DNA of 64,000 bases, from positions 36,774,196 to 36,838,195 of the forward strand of contig NC_052618.1 of the NCBI RefSeq assembly GCF_016545825.1, given 5' to 3'. This document shows, piece after piece, positions 1 to 11,746 of this stretch. This DNA comes from Eucalyptus grandis (lineage: Eukaryota; Streptophyta; Magnoliopsida; Myrtales; Myrtaceae). The position numbers and the translations under genes are program-made. The notes below the pieces were generated by a model that was not told the origin of the DNA, did no database searches, and saw nothing but the letters and a program-made list of their open reading frames with translations. The stretch's first letter is position 1; the number at the start of each line of letters is the position of its first letter.

Positions 1-665
1 GAACGGACCCTTAGAGATGGGTTTTAACCCATTTACCTTTGTGGATTTGTAATGTTCAAAAGCTCAAATTTTATGCTTTTCTTCTGGGACCTTGTGGAAA
101 AGAAAGTAAAAAAGATTTCCCATTTATCCCATTTATCTCTCATTCTCAAGGACTTGAATTAATGCACATCCTAGATCGCCCAATGTCCATTCCATCCAAT
201 CTAAACCTATCAGCAAATGCATATTCATTGACATCTACAAGGACATTTCCCAAGCTTTAATGCTCAAATCAAAATCATCAAATGCCATCAAACCTTAAAT
301 GATCCAATAGAGATAGGTAAGTGGAATTTGCCTTTGCTTCTAGACCAGATTATATGTCAACTCTCTATCTCATGGTTCTAGATCTATGCCCTTGCCGATT
401 CATCGCATCACAAAGACAAGAATGGCTAGCCGTACCAAGTCTCTTTACTATCAAGAACTTCTCTTGCACCCTCATAAATTTAGACAGTTGAGTGTTGAAA
501 AAAAACCCCCAGCCGCTGGCCTGCCTTTATTTACTTCTCCTGACTTTTAAGGCTTCTGCATCAAATGCTGATCACGCTCTTCAGTGAAGCGTGTCTGCGT
601 CACCCCTTCTTCTCGCAAGCTCTCTTTACAGACTGACCTCTCATTCGCAGCTTGTTCCAAACTTG
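1..665. other. Upstream spacer of the first gene
   Basis: No supportable gene. The sequence is moderately AT-rich with scattered stops in all frames. The last 150 bases (about 500-665) become pyrimidine-rich and probably carry the 5'UTR and promoter of the next gene. An in-frame ATG at 591 adds 25 residues ahead of the start I prefer at 666, but it would bury the signal peptide. Confidence 0.5.
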
Positions 666-2785
666 ATGGATTCAATGCGCAGACTCCTCTTCACAGCTCT
701 TCTCATTCTTGCAGCTGCCATTGATGGCACCCGAGGAGATGCCATGGTCACAGGCACCGTCATCTGTGACCAGTGCAAGGATGGTCGGATGTCCATCTTT
801 GATTACCCCATTTACGGTAACTTGAAGTTTCTCACAACTTTTTCTTATTCAATCATATGTTTTATTTCCTAGTTATTGATTCTTGGAGTTTTGAGTCAAC
901 ACTAATAAAAACGCCTCAACATACATGTGCCAATCTTCTCGTTAGTCATTTCTAGATCTCGTTCAGCATCAGTTGGTTTCAGATAGCGATGGGGTTCGCA
1001 TTTATTAGGCTTCTAGAGAAGAACTAAAGAATCCTGGATGCTTGATCAATTATGTGTATGTAGTAGCTCTATTAGTGATATGCTCGTCCTAACTTGGAGG
1101 GAAAAGAAGAGAGCTGATCCTAGAAGCAATCCATGATGGATTCAGAGTTCGTGCTTTTTGTTGTGCAGGGATTAAGGTTATGGTGGCGTGCACCAATAGC
1201 GACGGCCAAGTCACGATGTCGAGAGAAGAGACCACCAACTGGTTCGGGAACTACGGCATGAGGTTCGAAGGGACTCCCGACCTGAGCAGTTGCCATGCAC
1301 AAGTGATGGGAGGGAGCGGTCAGGGTTCCATGGGATGTTCCGCATCGGCCAGTCCTGCGCAGCCGCTTAGGCTCACGTTCCAGATGTTCAACATGGAGTT
1401 CTATTCCGTGGACACCTTGCTCTCTCAGCCCGCACAGCCCATGTCCTTCTGCCCACAGTCTCCCGCACCAGTCACGCCGACCGTGCCATCACCACCGGTC
1501 TTCAAGCCCCCTCCCTCGGCACCAACACCAGCGCCACCTGCCTTCAGGTTCCCTCCAATGCTGCCACTGCCGCCCGCCTTCAGGCTCCCTCCCATGCCAC
1601 CACTGCCGCCTGCCCCTTTCTTGGAAGCTTCAGCTTGCGCAAATGAGTAAGTTAGATTTAAAGATGCTTCTTTTTTCTCTTTAGGTCAGGACTCTCCGTG
1701 ACGTGATTAATCTGTTTCGCATTTACAATTATACTTGCTAATACAGGAAATGGAATCCTCTTGAAATGTGCAGTATTCCTCAAAGGGACCATAGAATGCC
1801 TTTCTCTAATAATTCTCGCGCTTACTATAATCAGATGACAAAAAAATTAGTGAGATTAGGCATTAAATGGGACTATGACAAGCATATTTGCATTTACTTC
1901 TATTTCAGTTGGCATTGAAGTTAGATAACACTAGCGTTAGAATGCACGTGTGAGATGTCTTAGAGGAGTCTTACATCAGAGAATTGATATGATATGGAAC
2001 AATTAATATATCTTAATTGGGAGTATTGCGAGCATAAATGAGTAAATCATGACGGGCTCGCACTTGGACTCCATCTTGATGATCTCCCTGTTCATGCTCT
2101 ATCTTTAGTCATCCCAAATGAACATTATGTAAGGATAAGCTGAGATGTTGATTCTCATCATGAGAAAATGAAAAGTCCAGCTACGTTCTCTTCTAATCAA
2201 GCTAAGAGCAAAGACTCATGAAGCCACTATTGTCTGGCAATACAACCAATCCTAGGTAGACAAGAGCTACTTCGGGCAGAAGATTCGTACTAAGTTACAT
2301 GAAGGTACACATTGCTCATAAATAGGATGAAAGGTTGGGTAGATATAGGAATGGGTGCGTTATGTACTTTAAGGATCCATGATCCAAAGGCCTCATAATC
2401 CAATCACTGACTTTGCGAGTCTCTACATCTCAGAAAATGGATGATGTCGGAATACAAGTGTTACTGGAGGGCGGTCAACCCGGACACCAAGGTGGCTCTC
2501 GTCTTCGGCTTGACGGCGGCTCGGAGGTACGGCACTGATCTGACGCTGTGGCAGGGCCTCCAGGGCCGGGGTGACCCGTACAGGACCCTCCTGAGGGAGG
2601 CTACCACCGCGCTTCTCAACTCCTACAGCAGCATTCAGTTCCCTTATCACACCCTCGGCGTGCTCCAGCACATGAACTCGGCCCTGATGGGCTCGACACA
2701 GAACGTCCTCCTCACAGCGCTGCGCTTCAGGAGGGCCAACTTGGGTTATGGCACCACTACCTGCAAATTCACCACTTGCAAGTGA
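666..2785 (+). CDS. Ole e 1-like / proline-rich / protodermal-factor-1-like secreted protein, three exons
   Basis: Exons read as 666-816, 1169-1646 and 2434-2785, giving about 326 residues. Exon 1 encodes a signal peptide (MDSMRRLLFTALLILAAA) and starts an Ole e 1-like module with the CDQC motif; exon 2 completes that module (VACTNSDG, then further Cys) and a Pro-rich segment with PPLPPA-type repeats. The TAA that ends the exon 2 frame at 1648-1650 lies inside a perfect donor, GTAAGT at 1647-1652. Removing the intron joins phase 2 exactly to exon 3 after the acceptor at 2432-2433. Exon 3 encodes CYWRAVNPDTK and LLREATTALLNS, which resemble the C-terminal domain of protodermal factor 1. The protein is probably an extracellular, cell-wall-associated structural protein; this role is inferred from the families. 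A two-exon model ending at 1650 is the alternative. A decayed copy of exon 3 lies near 23.3 kb. Confidence 0.72.
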
Positions 2786-3116
2786 TCGCAATGTATCCAT
2801 CCATTGCTATATGGATGGGATTTGGATCTTGCCTTGCCGAGATCTTATTAGACGCTAGAAATATTTTGCAGGGCTATTTTATGCCTGTGCTACTATGCCA
2901 TGCTCTGTGCCACAGGAGATCTTCATACTCTAGTGTACTGGTATTTTCCTGATTTGGAGCGAATAAGAGTTATTCTGGACCACGATTTGTAGTTCATATA
3001 TTTATTAGGAATGCATTATCTTTGAAGTCGAATTTGTGCCTGCATTTGTCTCATTTTCTTTTGTGAAATAAAATTCCAGGATTAAGCATTGTCCTAATGA
3101 GTATAATGCAAATGAA
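2786..3116. other. 3' flank of the Ole e 1/PDF1-like gene
   Basis: Non-coding. Most of it from about 2960 is recognisably duplicated at 23618-23775, so it belongs to the duplicated unit. An AATAAA-like signal (AAATAAAATT) lies near 3066. Confidence 0.5.
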
Positions 3117-4239
3117 GGCAAAATTATCTGAAAAATTCTCAACACATTGCATTTTTGCTAATTCGGTTACAAAACCCTTTAGTTTTGCCAATTGACTCTT
3201 AGTCCTTTTGCCAATTTGCCAATCGATTCTGTCTGGCCAATTTTAGCTAAAATTCACTAACGTGGACACTGGCCATCCTATGTGGCACAACTAGCATCGA
3301 TGTGAACAATTTTTAATAATATTTTAATATTTTATGATTTTTATGATTTTTCTTCCTTTCTTTTTTCTCTTCATTCTTCCTCCTTTTGCCAGTGATTAGC
3401 CACCAGGCAGCGATGGTCGAATGAGCTGACCTCGCCAAGGCGAGGTTCATTGTCACCCGCCACAAGCAAATATTTACTCTTTCAATATCTATTTTAGTTG
3501 TAGGGTTAGCTCATGAATTCTCGGAATAAATGAATTGGGCCCTGGTTCGTTCCGCCATCCCATCTAATGAATTATTATGATTCATTTTTTCAATAAAATC
3601 TTATGTATTCATAGGTTCCATCGTTCCCGTCACTTCGCAATTAATGGTTAGGTTTGAATTCTAGAATGGAGCCCCTCATGAAATTTGTTCTTGAGTCAAT
3701 CTTTTTAGTCTTTATTGGCTCGAGGCTCTTGATTTTTTTCTATGAATAGATTCATATACTTGTGGATGAATCAGTATTGATGCTTTATTACACTACCTTT
3801 TATGAGATGACTCATAAACCTTACATATATTGGAATCCGAGGCTGGCCCTTGCCCGACCTAGCCTTGCTTGTGGCAGGTGACGGCAAGCCTCGCTCAGGC
3901 AAGGCCAACCCACCTAGTCATAGCTTATGTCTAGTGGTCAGTCATCAGCAAAAGGAAGAAGAAAAAAGGAAAAAAAGAAAGAATGAAAGAATAAAATAAT
4001 AAGAAATTGATTTTTTTAAATGTATTATAAATTGTCAACATCAACGTTGGTCGTGCCACGTAGGAAAGCAAGTGTCCACGTTAGTGAATTCCGATCAAAA
4101 TTGGTTAGATAGACTCAATTGGTAAATTTGCAAATTGGCAAAATGGCAAAATATTTAGGGCTCAATTGATAAAATTGAAAGACTTATAACTAAATTGACA
4201 AAAGTGCAAAATGTTTAAGATCTCTTGGACAATTTTCCC
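3117..4239. mobile_element. Long-TIR non-autonomous DNA element (family A, full copy)
   Basis: The two ends are imperfect inverted repeats of about 200 bp. The left begins GGCAAAATTATCTG and the right ends CAATTTTCCC, and both contain alternating 'gccaatt' and 'gtcc' phrases. No transposase frame is present. The paralogous spacer near 23.77 kb lacks the element, which shows directly that it is an insertion. Related pieces occur at 17829, 22961 and 54531. The long TIRs suggest a Mutator-like or foldback type; the superfamily is inference because I see no clean target duplication. Confidence 0.7.
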
Positions 4240-5323
4240 TATAGATATGGGGCCATTATCATGGAGTAATCTTACTTTACCTTGGAACTTTTTATTCACA
4301 TGAACTTCCTACATCTCATTGTGTATGAGTTATTTGGACTCTGGGGTAACCGGTACAGGGCCTACTGGCCATATACGATCATTGACTCCTGAAGTGAACG
4401 TTCCTCATAGAAGACGCGGCTTTGGTCGATTATGTTTCATTAGTTAGCAGGATTATTCTAGGGAAAATTTCATCTCATGGCCACACACATGCAAGAACCT
4501 GAAACTGAAAACTATATAAGGATAAACTAGTTCAAACATGTTTCCTCCTACTGCTACTTTGTTCAAGGGTGCATCAGTGCATTGAACTTTGGAAGCTCCT
4601 CTCCAATAAATTGATCATTTCAAAATCCGGGGTTACGAAAAAAAGACGGCCTTTTTGGACAGATTTGGCGTAGAATGTACCGGGAAAATAGCAACCTTAA
4701 CTAGATTGAAGAGCCATTGACTTCAAAAAATGGTCAGTTAACTCTCTTAACACAAGATCCAAAGCTCCTCAACAATAAAGGAAACTCTGGTAATGGTTTG
4801 CTCAATGACTGAAGTTGAACTGGTCAATCATCTTTGTCACACTTAGCAGGGTTATTGACTTTAATCTCATTCCTTCCAACCTGTTTCTCGGAAACCATTT
4901 GAGCCGCTTCTCAAATGATAGTGACAATGTAGCCGAAAGTCAGAAAACCTCATAAGACTACAGGGCATCACTTGTAGATGCTTTACGTAAAAGTCAATAC
5001 TTTAGAATGGATTTTTACAGTACATAACCTTGGTCAAGAGCAAGTCATGTGAGGGATGCTCAATATCTTACTGAGAAGTAGGTTAGCTTAATTACAAAGT
5101 AATTGACCCCCCTTGTCAGTGTTTTAGACATGTACCCGCCTGTTCTTCAGTAAAATCTTACATTTGAAGTGTCGCATTTGACTTTTATAGCCGAGCTCAA
5201 AGTCTTATATATGAGTTAAGCTCGAAGCTCTTTCATCGCTTGTTTTTGAAGAATAATCCCATCCGAATCCTTATTTTCACTTAAATTCACAAGGAGTGAA
5301 AACTCAATCCTTCCTAGGTAGGC
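4240..5323. other. Spacer before amidase copy 1
   Basis: No coding frame. It is paralogous to 23770-24690. A TATATATGA stretch near 5206 lies about 115 bases before the amidase start and could be the core promoter of this now broken copy. Confidence 0.4.
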
Positions 5324-8300
5324 ATGGTCTCCATCCTGATGAGGTCCCATCTCTTCTTACAGTGCCTGTGCCTCTTAGCATCTCTGTCACTGGTCTTCAC
5401 AAGCCAAGCAATCTCAATCCAAGAAGCAAGCATAAGTGATCTCCAGCTAGCATCCAAGCAAAACAAGCTCACTTCCAGGCAACTTACCAAATTCTACCTC
5501 TGCAAAACCCGCCAACTCAATCCAGTCGTGAGAGCTATCATAGAGGTGAACCCAGATGGATTGAAATGCGCCAATAGGGCAGACCGGGAAGGTAAGGCCA
5601 AGAAACACGATTTGCTCTCCATCTTGCGTGGAATTCCTATACTGCTCAAGGACAACATTGGGACGAAAGACAAGCAGAACACTATGGCCGGCTTGTTCGT
5701 ACTACTTGGCTCCGCTGTGGCTCGGGATGCAGGGGTGGTGGCTAGGTTGAGGCGAGCTGGTGCTGTCATACTAGGGAAGGCCAATATGAATGAGTGGGCT
5801 GGTTTTAGGTCTTTTGACTCAACCAAATGGTTGGAGTGCAAGGGGTGGACAAGGCAGGGTGTTTTTTTTCCCAATTAAGTGCTTCTTACCAATAGACAAC
5901 CGCATTTGTTCATGCAACTCTACTTTTGTCTAATCCTAAGTTTTGCTTTGATTGCATCACAAAATCTTATGTGCTTTCTGTAGATCCTTGCAGTTAAGTA
6001 GTGGATCGGCAATATCAGTTGTGGCAAATATGGTGGCAGTGTCACTAGGAACTGAGACTAATGGATCGATCTTATGTCCTGCCAGCTTGTATTCAGCAGT
6101 AGGCATCAAACCAGCCGTTGGTCTCACTAGCCGAGCTGGTGTGATTCTGATCACACCCAGACAAGACACCACTGGGTATGTAATGTACATCTTATTGCTC
6201 TTAAACACTATCAAACCTCAAATATTTTCTATAACGAAGACTACACTGTAACAATCCTTGCCTATGCTAAATAGTTAAATTTTTGAAACAGATAATTCTT
6301 CTCAAAGATTCAATGTTTGTTCCTTCAATTGAAAAAAAAAAAAAAATGGAACATTATTTTTCCATGAAGTCTGTTCTCTCAACTTCAAACTGTGGTCTCA
6401 CTGTCAGGTCTCACATTATGTTATCCTTTATTACATTATTCTGAAGCAATGTTGTTAACAATTTAAATGTAACAGGCTGATATGCAGGACCGTCTCAGAT
6501 GCTGTTTATGTTCTTGATGCAATCGTAGGCTATGACCACAATGACGCTGAAGCCACAAGAGAAGCGTCAAAGTACATTCCGCATGGTGGATATAAAAAGT
6601 TTCTCAAAGCTCATGGTCTCTATGGCAAGAGACTGGGTATCGTGAGAAACCCTTTCCACAATTTCACAAATAACCCCAGCCATAGCTTTTACGAAGCATT
6701 TTGCAACATTAAGATACAGAGAGTTTCTTCACTGCAGTTTGTTTTGAATACAATCGAGGCCAATGTCGGTCACATGTCATTCATAGATGATGAAATAAGT
6801 ACTTTGTACATGATAGGCAAGCAGGAGCTGTCTTGGTGGATAATCTGAAAATTAAGAACATAGATGTGATCTTGAACTTCAATTTGAGTGTTAAAGGAAC
6901 GGCAGTGCTCGCGGAGTTCAAAATAGCCCAGGATGCTTACCTTGAGGAGGAGCTAGTGTTATCGCCAGTGCGATCCTTGGCAGACATAATAGCTTTCAAC
7001 CAGAAAAACTCTAAACTGGTATGGATATTACTTCGGTTCATAGACCTAGTTGGACCCTCCTGAAAGTTTGAAATGATAGAATGCTTGAAACAATCATGTA
7101 GGAAATGACTGATCAGATAGACCAAAGTATCTCGTTGGCGTCTGAAATCACGAACGGGATAGGGAATGCAGAAAAAGCAGCTTTGTCGAATCTAGAAAGC
7201 TAACAAGAAATGGGTTCGAGAAGTTAATGATGCAGTGCAAGCTAGGGGTGTCAACGGTTCGGTTTGGTTCGGTTTTTTTGAAAAACCGAACCGAACCGAA
7301 CTGTTAAAAAAAACTTCCAAACCGAACCGAGTAAGACCCGAACCGAATTTCGGTTCGGTTCGGTTCAGTTTTTCAGTTTTTAGATTTTGGGTTTGGTTTT
7401 GGTTTTTTGGCGTCAAACTTATCAGAATTGAATCTTTACCAAAAAAACTTATCAGAATTGAAGACGGTGAGCCCTTCCTCCAGCTTCGCGCCGTTCTCCT
7501 TCACCGGCGTCCCCCGCAATCGTGCCACCTTCACCGTGGCCATCCTCAATGGAATCGCAGCGCAAGCGTTGGGCTCCCGTTGATTGATGTCTGGTTCCTC
7601 TCTTTCGTTTCACTTCTTTGGGCTGACCAGTCTCAAGAAACTTCGCAGCAAACACGCACAGACACGTCGCATCTTCCACATTCAATTCCATTGCCCCAAA
7701 AACCTCCCTACCTCAAATCGAATGGTCCGAATTCCGATCAACTGAAGTAACAACAACAACAGGGGTCCGTGACTCGAAGAGCAAGAACCCAGGCAGATCT
7801 AAAGCAAAGTAATGATTTGAGCAAGCTGGTGGCGAGAGAGAGAGAGTTGGTGGGGGAAGAAGAGAGAGGGTCGAAGAAGAAAGCCTACCTCTTCGAGCAG
7901 TGAAAGCTAAGAATCGGAGCTGGCCTGAAGCCCCACGGGAGAGAGAGAGCCAAAGGAGACTGGATTTGGGAGAGAGTTTTAATTTTATCGGTTTGTGGTT
8001 CGATTCGGTTCGGTTAACCGATAAAAACCGAACCAATAAAAAAATATTGATTTTTAATGAAAACCGAACCGAAAAAACCGAATTTTTCGGTTCGGTTCGA
8101 TTCGGTTTTCGGTTCGGTTCCTGACACCCCTAGTGCAAGCTAGATGCTATCATCTCTCCTGGATTTGACTCTACTCCTGTTCTTGCCATTGGTGGATTTC
8201 TAGGAATCAGTGTCCGGCCGGATACAACACTGAGGGCATGCCCTTCGAGATTTGCTTCTGAGGGCTAAAAGGTTTGGAGCCGAAGCTGATTGAAATCGCA

Positions 8301-8397
8301 TATGGATTTGAGCAAGCTACTCAGATCAGGAAGCCTCCCTCATTTAGGCCTCGAAGCTCCCCTGATCAAGCCTACCCTCTTGCTCGTTTCCTTCTAA
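5324..8397 (+). pseudogene. Amidase pseudogene, copy 1 of a tandem array
   Basis: All five exons of the intact copy at 26.2 kb can be matched here: about 5324-5856, 5966-6176, 6476-6715, 6820-7018 and 7098-8397. The first exon keeps a signal peptide and the catalytic-lysine context GIPILLKDNIGTKD. Defects visible against copy 3 are a one-base insertion in exon 1 just before TKWLECKGW, which shifts the frame; loss of the AG acceptor of exon 2; a one-base deletion and stop in the Ser-rich amidase signature; a Gly-Asp to Asn change in GTETNGSI; a stop in exon 5; and an 890-bp hAT-type insertion in exon 5. The gene cannot make amidase. Exon 4 is still open, so decay is not ancient. Confidence 0.85.
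7235..8140. mobile_element. hAT-type non-autonomous element with 8-bp target duplication
   Basis: The element itself is 7243-8132 (890 bp). It starts TAGGGGTGTCA and ends TGACACCCCTA, a perfect 11-bp inverted repeat, and is flanked by GTGCAAGC at 7235-7242 and 8133-8140. Eight-base duplications and T/CAGGGGTG ends are typical of hAT transposons. The subterminal regions are dense arrays of GGTTC/CGGTT and the complement. The middle holds GC-richer non-repeat DNA and short open frames but no transposase. It interrupts exon 5 of amidase copy 1, whose intact counterpart in copy 3 has uninterrupted sequence. Confidence 0.9.
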
Positions 8398-8916
8398 TGA
8401 GAATTACTGATTCCCTAAAACGGATTCGACACTAAATCAAACCCCTAAAACAAATGCGGAAGACGAGCCTAGGAAGAACATGTATCACCGATCAAAAGTT
8501 ACACTACATAATCGAGTGTACCTTATTGTTCACAGATTAAACACCAATGCTAAAGATCGAGGAAGAAATTCTAATCCCGTTCTATCGAGGAGCGTGCTGT
8601 TGCTATTAGGAGGAGAAAAAAAATAGAGTGTACTATTTCTTTCTGTTTTTCTTCTTTTGAGGGAGAGAGAGAGACTGACGTACATTGTCTGGAGGGGGAG
8701 AGAGTGTCTTTGCGTACGTACATCCAAAAGGTACGTGCCTTTTATTCATTTCCCTCAAAGCGTCTTCTCCAAGAGACCCAACCCCTCAACGTAACATCAC
8801 ATCCGAAAGACGCAACCCCTTAACGCACTCTTTCATCCATGGGCCCTAATCTTGCGGACCGGGTTCTTAAGCCCAACATGAGCGAACGGGCCTTAAGCCC
8901 ATCATAAAAGCCATCA
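8398..8916 (-). repeat. 3' LTR of the Copia element
   Basis: Begins TGAGAATTACTG and ends CCATCA on the plus strand. It aligns along its full length with 15245-15761; I count roughly two dozen substitutions by eye, about 5 percent. Contains a GA-rich simple stretch near 8660-8705. Confidence 0.9.
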
Positions 8917-8930
8917 TCTCCCACTCGCAT
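8917..8930 (-). other. Polypurine tract of the Copia element
   Basis: On the minus strand the bases directly before the 3' LTR read GCGAGTGGGAGA, a purine-rich run in the position where plus-strand DNA synthesis is primed. Confidence 0.7.
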
Positions 8931-10290
8931 ATAGTGGGCTGAACAGGATCCTCTTTACCTCCCTGTAACATTCATACCGGTGAATAATCCGTGCGACCAT
9001 CATACTTTGAAAACTCATTGCCATACATCTGTTAGGAATATATAGTAGCTCATAATGGGTATCACACTCTGAGTAGATTTAATATGTAGTACCCTAGATC
9101 GATCGATTACATTTATATCTCTCTTGATCTCTTTTAAACAATGATATATATATTGTATTCACAATTATGATTATCCCAAAGACAATCATAATTGATCGAC
9201 CAGTGAATACAAAACTACAATGTGATTCTCCAAATTCGATCTTCCTCTTTCCTTCAAACTCTCAATTTCAATTCAGCTTGCTTTTCTAGAAATGTCCCAT
9301 TAGATCGAATCAACTCATGACCATTGGCAACATTCTAAAATAGCAAACACTGAATAGAAATCTTGATAATAAGTAAAAGTCATTAGGGCACTAAAAATTG
9401 AGGAACTCTTTTCCTCAAGAGTCTGCCATGGCATGAAAGTTGAAATCAAACGTTTGCCACTCTTATTGGTCGTCTCATGCATACGTAGTATGAAATACGT
9501 ATCACGGTATTAACCCATTTCCCATGAAGCGTATGTCTACACCTTCAATACTGTACAGATGATAATTCAGACATACCCAATATCTAACTTGAGTTCACGT
9601 ATCTACTCATTCACAAAATTCATCAAAACTTACATCTGACATCATAGACAGATAAAGTAAAATATGTGAGTTATTTTACTTTCGGACATAGTAAATATTA
9701 TGTCATCATCTTAACACCCAGTTAATGCGACAAATATATTTTAAACTTGAACTCTCGATTATCACCTAGATAATAAGCTTAAAAACCGTCCCATCTCTAT
9801 TTATCACATAGTAAATAGAGGCGATTACCCGTGTGAGTGGGCTAATCTTATATATGTCCGACATACTTTCTCAACTTAATGTAATGCACTGAGCATTAAG
9901 ATGCATAAAGGTCAAACAAAGATTCATAGGCATTAATAATGAAAAACACAAGTTCATAAATGTGAACAACTCAGGGAAATTACAATATCCAGTATATCAA
10001 ACTCTACGCAATCTTAGAGATTTTACATGACCACAAAACACATCTCTAGGTATTGGCTTTATCATAAGATCTGCTACCATTCTATGCATAAATATGCACT
10101 GTAAGTTCACATCCTTTCATGCAACCATATCTTTGACAAAGTTATACTTGGTATCTATATGTTTGGTCTTGACATGATATTTTGGATCTTTGGTGTACAC
10201 TATAGCTACTTGGCTATCACAGTTAACAAATAATGGATTTGCAGCTTTCTTAATAACATCTAAATGATTCAAAAATCTCTTAAGCCAAAC

Positions 10291-11560
10291 TCATTCTTGT
10301 ACCGTTGTTGATAATGTCACGAACTCAGCTTCCATCGTGGACAAGGCTATACACATTTGCTTCTTACTGCTCCATGATATGACGCCATTGTTTAGTAAGA
10401 AAGCAAATCCAGAGGTAGATTTCCTTTCATCTAAATCTCCTCCCCAATCAGTATCTGAATAGCCTTCAAGTCGCAGATCCTTTCCTTGGTAAATCAACTT
10501 GTAATCACCAATTCCCTTCAGATACCTCAGTATTCTCTTAACGGCTTTCCAATGTACTTGACCTAGATTGGATTGGTATCTACTCACCATTCCAACTGCA
10601 AAACATATGTCAGGTCTTATACACATCATAGCGTACATCAAGCTCCCAACAGCACTAGCATAAGGAACATGTTTCATTTGTTCCTTCTCTTGTGGAGTCA
10701 TTGGGCACAGTCTATGGCTCAATCCTTCACTTTTTGCAATAAGAGTGTCTATGAGTTTACAATCTTGCATACGAAATCGTTCAAAAACCTTATTTATATA
10801 TGTTTCTTGCGAAAGAGATAACGACATCTTCGAACGATCTCTTGAAATCTTAACTCCAAGAATGTATGCAGCCTTACACATATCTTTCATCTCAAAGTTG
10901 GAAGATAACCAACTCTTGACGGTGTTAACAAACTCCATATTACTTCCGGCAATTAGTATATCATCAACATATAATGATATGATTACAAATTGATCTTTGG
11001 ATCTTTTAATATATACACAATGATCCTCATTAATCATTGTAAAGTCATATGCCATTATGGCATTATGAAAACGTATATACCACTGTCTTGACAACTGCTT
11101 AAGACCATATATCGATTTCAAAAGTCGACATACATTTTCTTCTTGGTCTTTTGTAATGAAACCAATAGGTTGTTCCATATATATTTCCTCATCCAATTCT
11201 CCATTGAGAAAAGTAGTCTTTACATTCATTTGATGTAATTCAAGATCCATACTTGCCACTATTACCAGAATAATGCGAATGAGGTAAATCTCACAACAGG
11301 AGAAAATGTTTCCTCATAATTAATTCTTTCATGTTGATTATACCCCTTCGCCACAAGGTGAGTCTTATGCCTTTTTATTGAGCCATCAGCTTTACGCTTC
11401 ATTTTAAGAACCCACTTGTTCCCAATAGGTTTGCGTCATTTTGGAAGATCAACCAGTTTCCAAACTTGGTTTGACTTCATTGACTCAATCACCTCTTCAT
11501 TACATGAATCCATTTTTCCTCACTAGGGCAAGTTAGAGCCTCATTAATATTTCTTGGCTC
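10291..11560 (-). pseudogene. Copia reverse transcriptase and RNase H region
   Basis: The open part (10291-11259) contains the RT landmarks NVKTTFLNGEL and YVDDILIAG, the latter with the catalytic Asp pair, followed by RNase H landmarks (SDTDWGGD, STSGF, STMEAEF). The 5' part of RT up to about 11560 is present but interrupted by stops. Confidence 0.9.
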
Positions 11561-11746
11561 ATCCTCATCTTGTGGAGCAACCATGAAAGTTTCCCCTTCA
11601 ATGTCAAAACGTCGACGGGGAATACTTTTGTGACTTTTTCACCGTATGGGAGATTGTGCATTTTGCACATCATTCCCCATTATGCTCCCACTAGGATTAG
11701 ATAATGATAATGTCGTCTCATCATGTAGTTGTAATTGAGAATGAGT

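Larger units (their letters stand above)
2294..5060. repeat. Segmental duplication, unit 1 (paralogue at 23192-24690)
   Basis: The stretch from GTTACATGAAGGTACAC near 2294, through PDF1-like exon 3, to about 5060 can be followed in the same order at 23192-24690. The main differences are the TIR element present only here and a 110-bp insert present only in the other copy. It leads into amidase copy 1 here and towards amidase copy 3 there. Confidence 0.8.

Noticed and set aside
1747..1920. Alternative exon 3 of the first gene after the acceptor at 1745-1746
   Set aside because: It is also in phase and gives KWNPLEMCS, but it has no family resemblance and ends at a stop. The exon at 2434 restores a recognisable PDF1-like domain.
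7235..7750. 171-residue open frame
   Set aside because: It lies inside the hAT-type element and is largely translation of its GGTTC repeats.
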